Made by a program: the position numbers and the translations under genes
Shown: piece by piece, positions 50,535 to 62,690 of the stretch
Layout of the letters: every line of letters begins with the position of its first letter
How positions within the stretch are numbered: the stretch's first letter is position 1
DNA from: Trileptium ribeirensis
Lineage: Eukaryota; Nematoda; Enoplea; Enoplida; Thoracostomopsidae
Assembly (NCBI GenBank): GCA_030248225.1
Contig: JASANE010000173.1
Span: 1-64,000 of the forward strand
Length of the DNA: 64,000 nt
Direction: 5' to 3'
Notes under the pieces: generated by a model
Database searches by the model: none
Told to the model about the DNA's origin: nothing
The model's input: only the letters and a program-made list of their open reading frames with translations

Positions 50535-50540
50535 GTTAGT
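50535..50540 (+). promoter_or_regulatory. Predicted 5' splice site (GTTAGT)
   Basis: The coding match ends in residues NQHSG and the frame meets TAG at 50537. GTTAGT at 50535 gives a phase-1 exon end at about the place where vertebrate receptors of this family reach the next conserved strand (the VIYIC-type motif), which is absent here. Retention of this intron would truncate the protein after the first lobe and leave it secreted. Confidence 0.65.
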
Positions 50541-52385
50541 GATAGAGATTCATGATTATACATCGTTATAATAATATGTGTTTATTTATATATTGGAAAA
50601 CGTGGAAAGTCTTATGAAGTCAAGGTAAGTTCGATTTTCATTTTATAGAGCAAAATTCCATGACAACCTGACTGATAAGTCCATGGCCATTGATTTTAGA
50701 CATCATGCAAAAGCTTAAGTAATGCACATTTTATTCAATGTCAGCGCATTTCTACTTCTACCTAACCCATGTTGCGCTATATGATGGTTTTCATAGCATG
50801 GCAGATGTTATCTAACAACTGTGCACTAGCGACGTATTAGCATATACTATATGAACAATTATGCTTTGTATCCTGCTTTAGGTTGGTGTACTAAGGTTGT
50901 TTTATGGATAACATTTCTAATTTAGTCTTACTAAAATTTGCATTTATAATTCTGTAATCTGCATTCAAAAATTTTGGCGAACGCGAACATGGATCCACTG
51001 ATGCTCGTGCTCGTGCTTGTACTTTGACCGACAAATAAAATATGGAATTGTACAGTTGTGTTTCCGTCTTAAATAAAAGTGGGACTTGTAGTGAATTTTC
51101 AGAGTTAGTAAGTTTCAATGCGAATCGTTAAAATAATGGCTGCGAATATGGCGCGCTTACATGTTTTTTATGGCTAATTGTGTCCTAGTTCAAAAGGGGA
51201 AATTGTGATTTGTGGCCTGAAATTTGTGATTGAGATCGTGAACTGACATGAAAATATGGCGATCCCGATGTAGGCTTAGAAAGTTTACTCACGCGTCATG
51301 TTACACTCCAATTCTGACTATAAATATTGATTACTATGAACATTATTACAGTACATTAGTATACCAGTATTCTTCGTTTGTATTTTGCGCTTACGAAATT
51401 GTTTGTAACTTTCTATTCAGCGATAAAATAGTTTCCAATAAAGTTGGTATTTGCTATAGCATAAAAATTCTGCTCTGTTATTTTTTGTTAGCGAGAGTTT
51501 ACTATTTATTTTCATATCTGCCATAATAAACAATATTAGTAGTATATAAAAAAGCATACACAAGTAAAAAAAGAACTACGTGCTTGGAATGACTAAATAT
51601 GCAAATTTTAGGTGTTTTCATTATCATTAAAATGGTATAACAGTTTGTCGGAAAACCACAGAGCAGCGATGGTACGATTTTTAAAAACAGCACCAAATTT
51701 TCTACAGATGAAGATATTAGCTCCTAAATATTTGTTGAACTTGATGGATATTACTTTATTAAATCTTGTCAGTTTTTTAAATATCATAGACTTTTTCGGT
51801 ATAACGAAACCCTGGAAGCTAATTTTAGTAATAATTTTTTTTCAATCAGTCTATCTGAAGTAGTGAAAATTATTTCTCAGATGAGGTTACATAAACCTTA
51901 CCAGAATTGTAGGTTGAAACACAATTCACGCTTACTAAATTGTGAGAACAATTTATCCCGCAAATTGTATATTTGTGCTGTCGAGAAACCCATCGCCGTG
52001 TTAAGAAAAACTGCAGCTTATGATTTATAATTTAAATTAAGGCAAAGATTTGTTACGCGTTCCTTATTGAGAAGTTTTGTAGGTGGTACTCTCAGAAAGC
52101 ATAGCTGCTAAGCCGCAAGTTGAAGAGAATAGTAGTGACCAAATTTTTTTTGAGACTGTATATTTTTACTAGCTTTTTCCACTTACAAAATAAAAATTTA
52201 GTTAAATCTCAGTAAAACAGTTCTAGTTCGAAATTGACTTAAGACATGACTTATGTTTTAGCCAAAAGACCCAAAGTTATCCAGCTGTCATATACAACCC
52301 AACATGTCTACTGGCCGTTCGCCAGACCATTTGCCTGTTTAAATACGTGTAATACTTGATTTCAATTCGCTCCTTGCATAAACAG
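50541..52385 (+). other. Receptor intron 1, first part
   Basis: AT-rich with no second exon of the receptor recognised. Frames of 92 and 83 codons (51248, 51612) are Phe/Tyr/Ile-rich and not recognisable. Confidence 0.45.
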
Positions 52386-53333
52386 CAGTTATATGCATCA
52401 ACGCATAAATTTATTTTTGTTTTACAATTTCAGTTATATGCATCAACGCCTAAATTTATTTGTTTCCAAATTTCAGTTATATGCATCAACGCCTAAATTT
52501 ATTTGTTTCCAAATTTCAGTTATATGCATCAACGCCTAAATTTATTTGTTTCCAAATTTCAGTTATATGCATCAACGCCTAAACTTATTTGTTTCCAAAT
52601 TTCAGTTATATGTATCAACGCCTAAATTTATTTGTTTCCAAATTTCAGTTATATGCATCAACGCCTAAATTTATTTGTTTCCAAATTTCAGTTATATGCA
52701 TCAACGCCTAAATTTATTTGTTTCCAAATTACAGTTATATGCATCAACGGCTAAATTTATTTGTTTCCAAATTTCAGTTATATGCATCAACGCCTAAATT
52801 TATTTGTTTCCAAATTTCAGTTATATGCATCAACGCCTAAATTTATTTGTTTCCAAATTACAGTTATATGCATCAACGGCTAAATTTATTTGTTTCCAAA
52901 TTTCAGTTATATGCATCAACTCCTAAATTTATTTGTTTCCAAATTTCAGTTATATGCATCAACGCCTAAATTTATTTGTTTCCAAATTTCAGTTATATGC
53001 ATCAACGCGTAAATTTATTTGTTTTACAATTTCAGTTATATGCATCAACGCCTAAATTTATTTGTTTCCAAATTTCAGTTATATGCATCAACGCCTAAAT
53101 TTATTTTTTTCCAAATTTCAGTTATATGCATCAACGCCTAAATTTATTTGTTTCCAAATTTCAGTTATATGCATCAATGCCTAAATTTATTTGTTTCCAC
53201 ATTTCAGTTATATGCATCAACGCTTAAATTTATTTGTTTCCAAATTTCAGGTATATGCATCAACGACTAAATTTATTTGTTTCCAAATTTCAGTTATATG
53301 CATCAACGCCTAAATTTATTTGTTTCCAAATTT
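52386..53333 (+). repeat. 43-bp minisatellite, 22 units, splice-acceptor-like
   Basis: Twenty-two head-to-tail units of 43 bp (the first is 45 bp). Each reads CAGTTATATGCATCAACGCC followed by TAAATTTATTTGTTTCCAAA and TTT. On the receptor sense strand each junction reads GCCTAAAT, then a T-rich tract TTTATTTGTTTCC, then AAATTTCAG. This is the order branch-like site, pyrimidine-rich tract, AG. A variant pair (ATTACAG plus CAACGGC) recurs 129 bp apart (52732 and 52861), showing a three-unit block duplication. The last unit ends in TTTCAG at 53336. Confidence 0.97.
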
Positions 53334-53339
53334 CAGAGA

Positions 53340-55925
53340 AGTTTCAGAAATAGCTAAATACATCTGACCAGGGCGGTGTTAAATTTTATACAAACTCTTC
53401 TATTTGCATATAATTTTAATTCATGACCTAAATCTTAGCATAAGTTTCAGCCTAAATCTTTGCACTATAATGCTGAAATGTGTGAACAAGTTAAAGGAAT
53501 TTTATGGACTGTAATTTAATTTACATTGATATACACGCTTCTTGCATCTCACTGCAGCGGTGTGAAATTTTACAATCTCTATTAGTTACACACAGCTTTT
53601 AGTAATGATGTAAATTTAAACCCAAGTTAACACTGTAAATTTATAGCTTTATAATGAGAAATAGTAACAGGAACTCAAAGTAATTTCCGTGGAATGCAAT
53701 TCTGTGTACACGAAATGGTTAGTTTTCTTCATTTTAATACTGTGTAGATGAATAATTATTAACAATACTATACAAATATTCTATAGATATTCGAAATACG
53801 GAAGAATAGCAGATAAAATCGGCATTGCGTACGAACTCGCAGCTGACGTGATAGTTTTTAGTGTGGCTTTATCCTGCTTATGCGGTTGCGGCATTCCCTT
53901 ACCGTAGATGTAAACAAAGAAAGGTGGCTGACCTTTTTAAACACTATACAACATGTGGAATCAATGATTCTTTAGTGTAATACGTTTCAGCCAGGCAATT
54001 CTAATTAGTCATGCGAATAATATATTTGATTTCAATGATTCGCTTTGGATGTATATTTATAACTCTAGATACAAAGTTTAGAGGCAGCTGTCAAAATTTA
54101 AGTACATTAAATATAAATTTTTGCATATAATCTATAAACACTAGAAATAATAGCAATACAACTAAGTTACTGGTCTGACTCTACAAAATTTACTTTTAAT
54201 ACGAATTTAATTTCCAAACATACGGAATCTTAATCGAAGGCTGCAGCTTCAAATGCATTTCTCGCTTACAATATTATAAGAACATTTTGTTCCACAGCAA
54301 CTTGTTTGCATTTATTAGATCTGAAAAATGTTCTAAAAGTAGTTTATTAAGTAGGTACACCCAAAAATTAGCAATATTCCTATAAAACTATTTAGAAATA
54401 TTTTAAATTATATATGCAAATCTAAAAAACTATTCATTGTAAAAATAATTTTATTTGTCGCAGAATAGTTGTATGAGTTTTTGTAATATATACCACTTGT
54501 CAAATGAAATGTTGCGAAAACTAAAATTCTAGGTGTCATTAAAATTATATTTATGAGGTTGGTTAACGATAGGTACATTACATTTATGTTTGAAAGTTTT
54601 TAAAATTTTTCTGGTTTCCTTGTAATGTACTGTCACTGCTTAGCATGCGCTATACTTGTCACAGCGGTTGTTATTGTCGCATACTTTGCTGTGTCTCTGT
54701 TTTTGCTTGGTTTTATAGGAAAAATCTTTCATTAATAGCGTTTCCATAACTAAATATGAAAATGCTCAAGGATTAACGGCGCATATTCAACGGCGCAACA
54801 CATATTTTCACACAACAGCTAACCCTCATGTGGTTGTACCTTCGTGTTTTCACCTTTTATAATCGTTGAATCATGAGGTATCAGCCGTATTTACTTCTGG
54901 ATGCACACACTGAGAAGCAGGAGCTTGTTGAACGCGATGCAATTGTGTCACTTGTAGCAGTAGTGTTTTATAGAAATTTGTAGAAGGGTATGACACTCAG
55001 AACACCCTTGCAGTTTCCATTATACGATCATGTCGTCAGATTTCGTCTGCGCCCAAGCAATGCCGGCAAACCGCGCACCCCCGATATTCACTAGGGAATT
55101 AAGTCTTTCCTCAAGGTTTTTTGGCAAAATTTGGACAACGTTTCTCGGGTATCTTTGGTGTGGTATATCGAGTACCCCCCCAAGGTTCCTAGAGGGTTTT
55201 ACTACATGTACCGAGTGTCATACTTTTCTGCAAAAATATTCATAATGCACTTTTGCTCATACGCATACTCGATCATACAATATAATTATCGTCAGTTTTA
55301 ACAGTAGTGTTCTAAATTTCGCAGTTTGCGATAAAGTTTTTGATTTTCTAAATATAATTTTTCATGCAACTTAAATCAAACCTAGACATAGGTTGAAAAA
55401 TTTACCAATTTGAACGCTAACAGTATAAACAAACTCTGATACTCAGCTTAGCTCCGTAAAAATGAATTTCTATTTTTTGCAAATTCCATCATTCAATTTA
55501 CACACTTAAAAACATTCTATTTTGGCGATGAAGAGTGTACTTTGTGAATACTGCAAAGCTTTTTGTTTCGGCATGTTACGCTTGCTGGATTCGTGTAAAT
55601 ACTGTTTATAGCATTATCAGGACAAGACACGTGGTTTGCAAATGATTTTGACGGCTACTCGGCTAAGCTCAACGTATAAGAGCAGCTTATGCGGAGACTA
55701 CGTTTCAGGTGGAATCTGTTGTTAAGCCGTTGTCCATTGCGACATTTGAAAATTGTTGCCTCCAGATGTCGTTTGTTTTTGGTTTTCGAACCCATTTTGA
55801 GCTAAAGAAGCCTTGATCAGATCTTGATCATTTATGAATCTGCCTGGTTGATGTTCCTTATTCGTTTCTGCCTTAATGAGGTCATAGTTTATACTGTTAA
55901 ATAGGCCAAAGGATGCCATAGCTGA
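53340..55925. other. Receptor intron 1, middle part
   Basis: AT-rich. A slightly GC-richer piece (55028-55215) with a 71-codon plus-strand frame is not recognisable as a receptor exon. A minus-strand frame at 55722-55919 is listed separately. Confidence 0.45.
55722..55919 (-). CDS. Candidate small minus-strand ORF, unrecognised
   Basis: Sixty-five codons starting MASFGLFNSINYDLIKAE and ending in MSQWTTA. Unlike nearby random frames it is hydrophilic and rich in Gln, Asn, Glu, Lys and Gly, as expected of real coding sequence. Six bases upstream of the ATG region the minus strand reads CAGTATCAG|CT, a possible weak 3' splice site. The longer open frame continues upstream into the 75-bp array, so I start at the internal Met. 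No signal peptide, no domain I know, no visible polyadenylation logic. It would be nested antisense in the receptor intron. A chance frame is still more likely than not. Confidence 0.2.
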   Translation of the reverse strand: MASFGLFNSINYDLIKAETNKEHQPGRFINDQDLIKASLAQNGFENQKQTTSGGNNFQMSQWTTA

Positions 55926-56225
55926 TACTGATGGAAGTGGTACTAACGCTCTCATATGCTTATGGAGTAAGAAACTTACACACATTTTTGAGTCTCCTGG
56001 TATTGGTTGGAATGGTACTGTCGCTCTAATATACATACGGAGTAAGTAAATTGCGCACTTTTCGAGTTTCTTGATATTGATAGAAATGGTAATGACGCTG
56101 TCATATATTTATGGGGTAAGTAAATTGAACACTTTTTTGGATTTACTGATATTTATTGAAATTGTGCTTACGCTCTCATATATTTATAGGGTAAGTAACT
56201 TGCAACATTTCGAGCTTCTTGATAT
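55926..56225 (+). repeat. 75-bp tandem array, 4 units, splice-donor-like
   Basis: Units start at about 55926, 56001, 56075 and 56150. Each has TATTG(A/G)T(T/A)GAAATGGT, ACGCTCTCATATATTTATGG, GTAAGTAAATTG and a CTTGATATT end. GTAAG lies at 55967, 56042, 56116 and 56191 (spacing 75, 74, 75). In the last three units it is GTAAGTA, a near-ideal 5' splice site on the receptor sense strand. Units are moderately diverged, yet this string is among the best kept. Confidence 0.85.
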
Positions 56226-59200
56226 AGATTCCCCATAGCTTCGTGTTCAACGGTGGCTAAAATAATATTGGTAGCATTACTGTATCTGTTTATAAACTAA
56301 CAACGGCATTCTTCTTTGATATCTGATTAGCTTTAACAACTGAAATCGGGAAACTGTGGTGATTGGTGCACCGTAATTAGCGATGCTTATAACAACACAC
56401 TATCTATATTGTACCTTTAAGTACTTGTCTCCCAAAGTTGTGGCAATAACGAAATAATGTATATATATACTTTAGTTGGACCAAACAAAGTTTAAATTAC
56501 ATGCGATATGTGGACTAATTTTACACAAGAAGTATAATTGTGAATCGTTACTCTCGATCAAAACCGCAAGAGTATAAATGAGATTTGCCAGTAAATTTTT
56601 GGGTGCTTTGTATAACCCAGAAGTTTGAAAATTTTTGTATAGCGAAATTTAACGTGCCCAATAAATATCAATTTATGCGTCTTATCAAATTGCACATACC
56701 CAGCAATTATCAGGTACAATCAGGGCCCAGTGAAAAATAGTAAATCTTCTGCGACAAATAAAGTGGACCATCGATTATGTTATTAACGTTCACGTGGTTA
56801 TTTTTCTAAATGTTAATTCCTATTTAAATTGCTAACTTTTAGGATGTTTTGAAAACCGTTTTATAATTTTATTTTGGAATGGAACATCTAAGCTCAGAAT
56901 CTCTTAAATTATGACATACTGACGTCAAAATATTTTGACTTCCACAACACGACAGCAATTCCTAGTGTGCTATTTTAATCCACTCTCTCATAAAAAACAA
57001 AGTGGCGTAATTTATATAAGTTCATTCATATAAATTAAAATAAGTCAGCTAACGCACTAATGTTTTATTTAACATGGATTTGGAATGGTTATAAACGTAG
57101 TTCATATATCGCCTGTTGCGACTCCAGATTTATTTGAAAGTGATGTCTTCATCGAATTTTCGACCAACATTTTGTATTATTTTGGGATATGTTTTTTTGT
57201 GTCTTTCGCTATCAACGTTATTTATGTAACTGGAAACAAATCAGCTTAGCACTGTTATTAGATGGCGGTTGCCCAAACACTTAGGCTAAGGGTTTGTTTA
57301 TGGATTATGTAAGTACTCGAGCTTAGGCTAAGATTTAATGTTGTTGTTTTGCGAACCGCCGCGTATACATATCACTTTCGTCTATCAGGATAAACTATGT
57401 CATTCAGTTGACATTTTCAACTCACTGTACGAATATTCTAATATAAAGCTTGCAGCTGTACTACCAAATGTTCCTCTTCCTGCTTGCAACTAACTATTTT
57501 CTCAAAGGCCTTAAACGAAACCATTTCAGTTTTACGTTTAAATGTAAAAAAAATCATTTTACGTACCGCCGCTAACAGTCTATATAATTGTTCCAGCTTT
57601 CATTTTTCGTCCATTTGCTCATTTTTCTGTCATTTATCTCACACAAAAGCCAATTCAACCATAAAATTATACTACGTCGGGTTTTTAAATTTGCAACATA
57701 ATATGTTCCTATTTAAATTACTTGCAGCCTGGTCTTGCAATGCAGGTGATATATCTGGTGTGAGTTACTTGATACTACACAAGCTTTTTTAAACAAGCGG
57801 TTTCTGTCAGTTTCTTATTCACACCTTACTTCGGCAAAAGAAACCGTTATCACTAATGGTCTGGGCACAACAAAAGTATGCTAAATCTTTGTGTTATAGT
57901 ATTGATATCAGCAGCTATATATCTGGACTAGTTAAACTTATTTCACTTAAGAAAATTTCCTCTCCAAATTTTCGGACTGTTTACCAAAAACAAAACTGTT
58001 TTTTGTACTTATGGTACATAATTTTGTCTATTGCATTAGTTCTATGATTATAAATGCTTTTTGTGAGACAGTCAATTGAGAATAATAAACTCAATTTTGC
58101 GGAAGAAATGTTAAACAGGGCGTAACCATATCTTGAAACCTACCATGAGTGCGATTTGAAACATTTTTGGCACATATGATTTTGGGCCTAAATTATTCGG
58201 AAGACGCTAGGCTAGGCATTTTAGGTCAAACTCTATTAGCAAGGCTACTTAAGTCAACTCCTTCTAATCTGAAAAACCAAAAACCGATCCGATTTGACAC
58301 CCTAACTTAAAACAACCTTAAATTTTAGTCGTCTTAGTTGTTGGTACATCTTCTTGTAATTAGTTGTAGCACTAAGTAATATTGAAATACGTATTTGGGT
58401 GCTGATGCAGCTATTTGAATTCTGAGTGTAGTGAGTGAAACTAGCGTAGCAAAGAATTCTCACTGGCCAGAGTAGTAAATTTCGATGGTTTCCGTTTCTG
58501 GTTTTTTGGAAAGTCAAGCTTGTCTAGGACAATTGAGTCGTGTGACAGCTTAAAATCTCTATTTGTGCCGTTTACGTAAACGAGTAAACGGATTCCAATT
58601 CTTTCCGGCCGTAAAAGTGGGGCGAACGAACTCGGATCGGGTCAAAAATGGTTCCGACAAAATATCTTACGGACAGTAACTCGACAAGTGGTGCAACTAT
58701 CTAAGCCAAATTAGGCAAAAACCTATATAAGACTATAATACTGCTTCGATATAGAGCTGTCTACGAATGCAGGGTTTGGGTCCAATGGAGATTTTAATGA
58801 GCTCGTGATACCAAAAGTACACAAAAACAGCAGTATCTCTGCAACCGCTCAAGTATATATTGGTGGTATTGGTTTAATGTTTTGAAGCTTTTCATCCTTT
58901 ATTGTGAGTCCAAAACGCGCAAGATGCTGTACCCTCTCCACTATCGAAGCAAAGTAATGTGGCTGATATCCGACTCATTGTGTAAGCTGCTGTTCAGTAT
59001 TAGCTATGTACGTCTCTCTAAGTCACATATTCAACTCAGAGAAATGACCAACTTGGCGATGAGACAAGTTACTATATATTACAGTTTCATGATAGAGTAT
59101 GGATGTTTTATATACAACAGAATCTTCTCTTCATTTTGGGTTAAAAGAAAAATCAAATATTCAAGCAATCTTATATTATTAAAATATGTATTGAGATGTT

Positions 59201-62200
59201 GGTATAAGCTGAATTTTTCAATTTTTCAACCCTGAACGCAAATCTCTAATTGCACGACAAAACCATGTTATGCAGATGCTACAACTAAAGCTTGTGGCAT
59301 GCCCGACCGGCTGTGAGATTAGTTTCGGCTTTTTTCGGTATGTGCACTACGGTATGAATAAAATGCACATCTGAGTTGTATTGAAGACGATGGCTTTTCA
59401 AACTCAACCGTTGAAGTCTGCTCTCTAAGTAGTGTACGACAAACGTGTGGATTGTTTGCATAGTGATCAAAACAGAACCCAGATAGATACTTGAATTTAA
59501 CAAAACTGCTCGCTATTGTATCAGATTTGCCACGTTCGGAATGTCTGATAAAAAAATTATTTTATTAAATATTTTTATGGCGTTTATTAACAATTAAGCT
59601 TTATACATCTTTGGATTCACCGCATAATAAATACTATATACGACAAAATTAAGCAGACACATTGATACCTTCAACCGAGTAGGACATTTGTATATTTCAG
59701 TATATACTGTATGTGATGCTATACTAAATGTTGGTATTTCGGCAAAACGTTCAATATTTAAAACAAATAAATATTTAGTAAGAAGTTATGTTGTCGAACA
59801 GTATGAACGCTAGATTACCGTCATTTTTCAAGGCTTCATTTTGGTTTCATGTAGCATAAGTCACAGCGGTAATATTACAAATATCAAAACGAAAATTCAA
59901 CAGATATCTATATTCACATTCCGTTCGATGGTTTAACTACGAATTAAAGTAGTTATTTGTACAAAGAATGTGCGTACCCACGTTATTGAGCAATTTACAT
60001 CATTTTCAATGACAGCCAAGGATGTGCAATTAACAGCCTGGTTGTGTCACATTGAATATATCAGCTTTTCTAAACATCGTACGTCTAATGTTTCAACTTA
60101 AGATATCACTTCGCTAATATTTTATACAACATAAATTTAGAAGAAGAGCTATTTACTTGTTCCTACGTTATATTCTTACAATAATATGCTCACAGGGATT
60201 TTGTATCGTTATGATTCTACGAGAATCAGTTACATATTAGGACTCGTTTTAAATGGTTCTATTGTTGGTTTTACATATAAATAATGCGAAATTGTAAAAT
60301 TGCAAGCAAACATTACCAATTCGAATGTTTATTAAAAACATGTGTCTATTTAAAACAGCATATGTCTAAGTTTAAACTAACAAATAATTGCAAACAGCCT
60401 ATTACCCGAGAATGTGTTCGAAATTTGTTTTCTTTCTATGCAGTTCGTAACAAATTTTTATGCATTAAGATTTAACTACAAAGCTTGATATAGTCTTCTT
60501 TCAGTTTTAGTTCAGCTCAAACAAATAAATTTCATATTCATTAATTAGCAACATTATCCTTTACAACTATTTACCTTCGCGAAACGTATAATAGATTTTA
60601 TACGACTATATGATTGTTTTATTCCATTTACTTCTCATGTGGAGCTCAAAAGCTATTAACATACTGAAGGAAATATGTGATTGCAACAAACACTTCCGCG
60701 AAATATCTGCTTATGTGTGCGGTATTCACATGTAGAAATAAGAGTATTGAAATGATAAATACCTTTTGCCGAGACGTGATTGTTTCATTTCGACATCATA
60801 CATCTGTATTGCAATGGAAATAAAATCCATGACTGTATTTGAATATATTTCACCAACAAAATCAGTTTCTGCTTTAATTTTGTTGTATCTGTCCTACCAC
60901 GGCAAATCCAACCACGCATCAAACTGGATTGTTTAAATGTTCATTATATCAGATAGATATGACGTTGCTTATACTGCGTTAAAATTCAAAGTTTCTTAAC
61001 AGACTGTGTGAACGCGGTAAATCTGTTACAGTCGTCATCCGTTTTAGTATATTCGCGTTACGATTGCGCAGAAATAATTTCAAGAACTTTTCCGTAAACT
61101 GTTTTCTATTCGTGAGCGAACTTCATCGGCTAAATTTAAGAAATATCGTTTTAAAAGCAGCTGTACATTGTATTAATATTTGAACGCACATTCTCTCCAA
61201 AGCGAAACCAATGTGACAGCCTGACGGCTGTGACCAAAACTGAAATTTAAGGTTTATATACCGTGTACATGAAATTTCAAAATTTTCGTAATTATGACTG
61301 CAATGTGACATCCAAATTCGAATTCTATTGAACATGGTGCAGTTCACTAGACTGTACAAGATATTTTTCAAACCTTACTAGGGTCTGAAACTGTGATGAG
61401 CACTAAGCAAAATAAAGCAAATTCTGCTAACGTTTTATGGATGTTGGTCTAACTTCATTTTCGTTTTTGACTTATCACTGTTGTGACCTTTTCTTTACGC
61501 AAGCAGAATTGAAGCTCAATCTTAAAAGCGCACAATTGCAGATCATAATTTTAGGCAATGCGACATTGTCACATCTGTTTGCTAATTAGCGATGTCATTA
61601 TTTTGACAATGCTTTATTACAATCGTATACCTACTACTAATAGGTGGTAATTGGAACTATTATGTTTTGAGTTTGTCAAGTTTCGTGTTTATATCGTCTT
61701 GGTTAACTATAGTGGTTTACCGCTGAATTATTCATGGTTATAGAAATATACATTACTTCATTTCCATATTAATTAAATTCCACGAGAATAATTACTAACC
61801 ATAAATAGTACGTCATATATATTTGTTGCCATATTTAGTTTATCTTTGCCAATAGCTTCTAGAGGCAAAGATGAATATTAATTAATTTGCAGTTACAGCA
61901 CAATATACCATATGAGGTTAATATTTTCGAATATGTTAGGACGACAGATATACGCCTACTATTTAAATGGAGTTCCATTAATAAAACCTAATTAGGCTAC
62001 AAATGACTTTTAAAGCATCGCCGTTCGATTCTTACCTTAGTGTCACAACACATTCTGTTGTAATAAAATCACAGGAGTTGGTGAACTAGTCATTTTTACG
62101 CACAATAATACATGCCGTTGAATTAGATTCACAAGTATCGTTATATACGCTTCAACCTTCGATAATGTTACGATATGAGATTTTTCACTACGTTTCACAT

Positions 62201-62502
62201 GTAAGACCTCACTGGCCCTACTTCGGTCGACATTTTAATAACGACACCATAGCGAATTTATTAACATTATAACAAAATAATACCATATCCAAAACCAGAT
62301 AGTAATCAGCTCATTCACAACTATCGATCAAAGAGTAAAATCTGCTTATCAAAACAAGAAAGTATTTATTTAGGTGCATTTTTCGTTATTAGAACAGCTT
62401 TCATAGCAATTGTTGAGCAGCTACATACATATATTACCTTCTTCAATTGCCAAATATTTGTATAATAGGACGTTCTTCAGAACTCTATTATAAAAACACA
62501 AT
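56226..62502. other. Receptor intron 1, later part; nothing recognised
   Basis: AT-rich with no receptor exon found. One relative of the 77-bp array unit lies near 57280-57300 (CTTAGGCTAAGGGTTTGTTT). Frames up to 117 codons (58882-59235) are not recognisable. GTTTACGTAAAC (about 58569-58580) is a perfect 12-bp palindrome. Confidence 0.4.
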
Positions 62503-62690
62503 GTGAGGGCGAACTATAACTGTGCGATAAGCAGCGACGCAGTTGACTACTCAAAAGTAGAGGGACCGCTTCTGAAAAAAACTAGGAGACCGTTTACGGC
62601 GACCCTCCCTTACTCGGAAAGTGAGGGCCCGACCCCTCTCAATCTCTGCTTGCTGGGCACATCCAGAAAAGGCTATTCCAGCCAAATGAA
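62503..62690. other. GC-richer island: exon-like or transposon debris
   Basis: A short stretch of near-balanced composition with an open plus-strand frame containing DAVDYSKVEGPLLKKTRRPF, which looks more protein-like than its neighbours. The same DNA has GAGGGACCG, AGGAGACCG and GAGGGCCCGACCCCTCTC strings typical of transposon ends. No family recognised and no clear splice sites, so I lean towards mobile-element debris. Confidence 0.25.
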
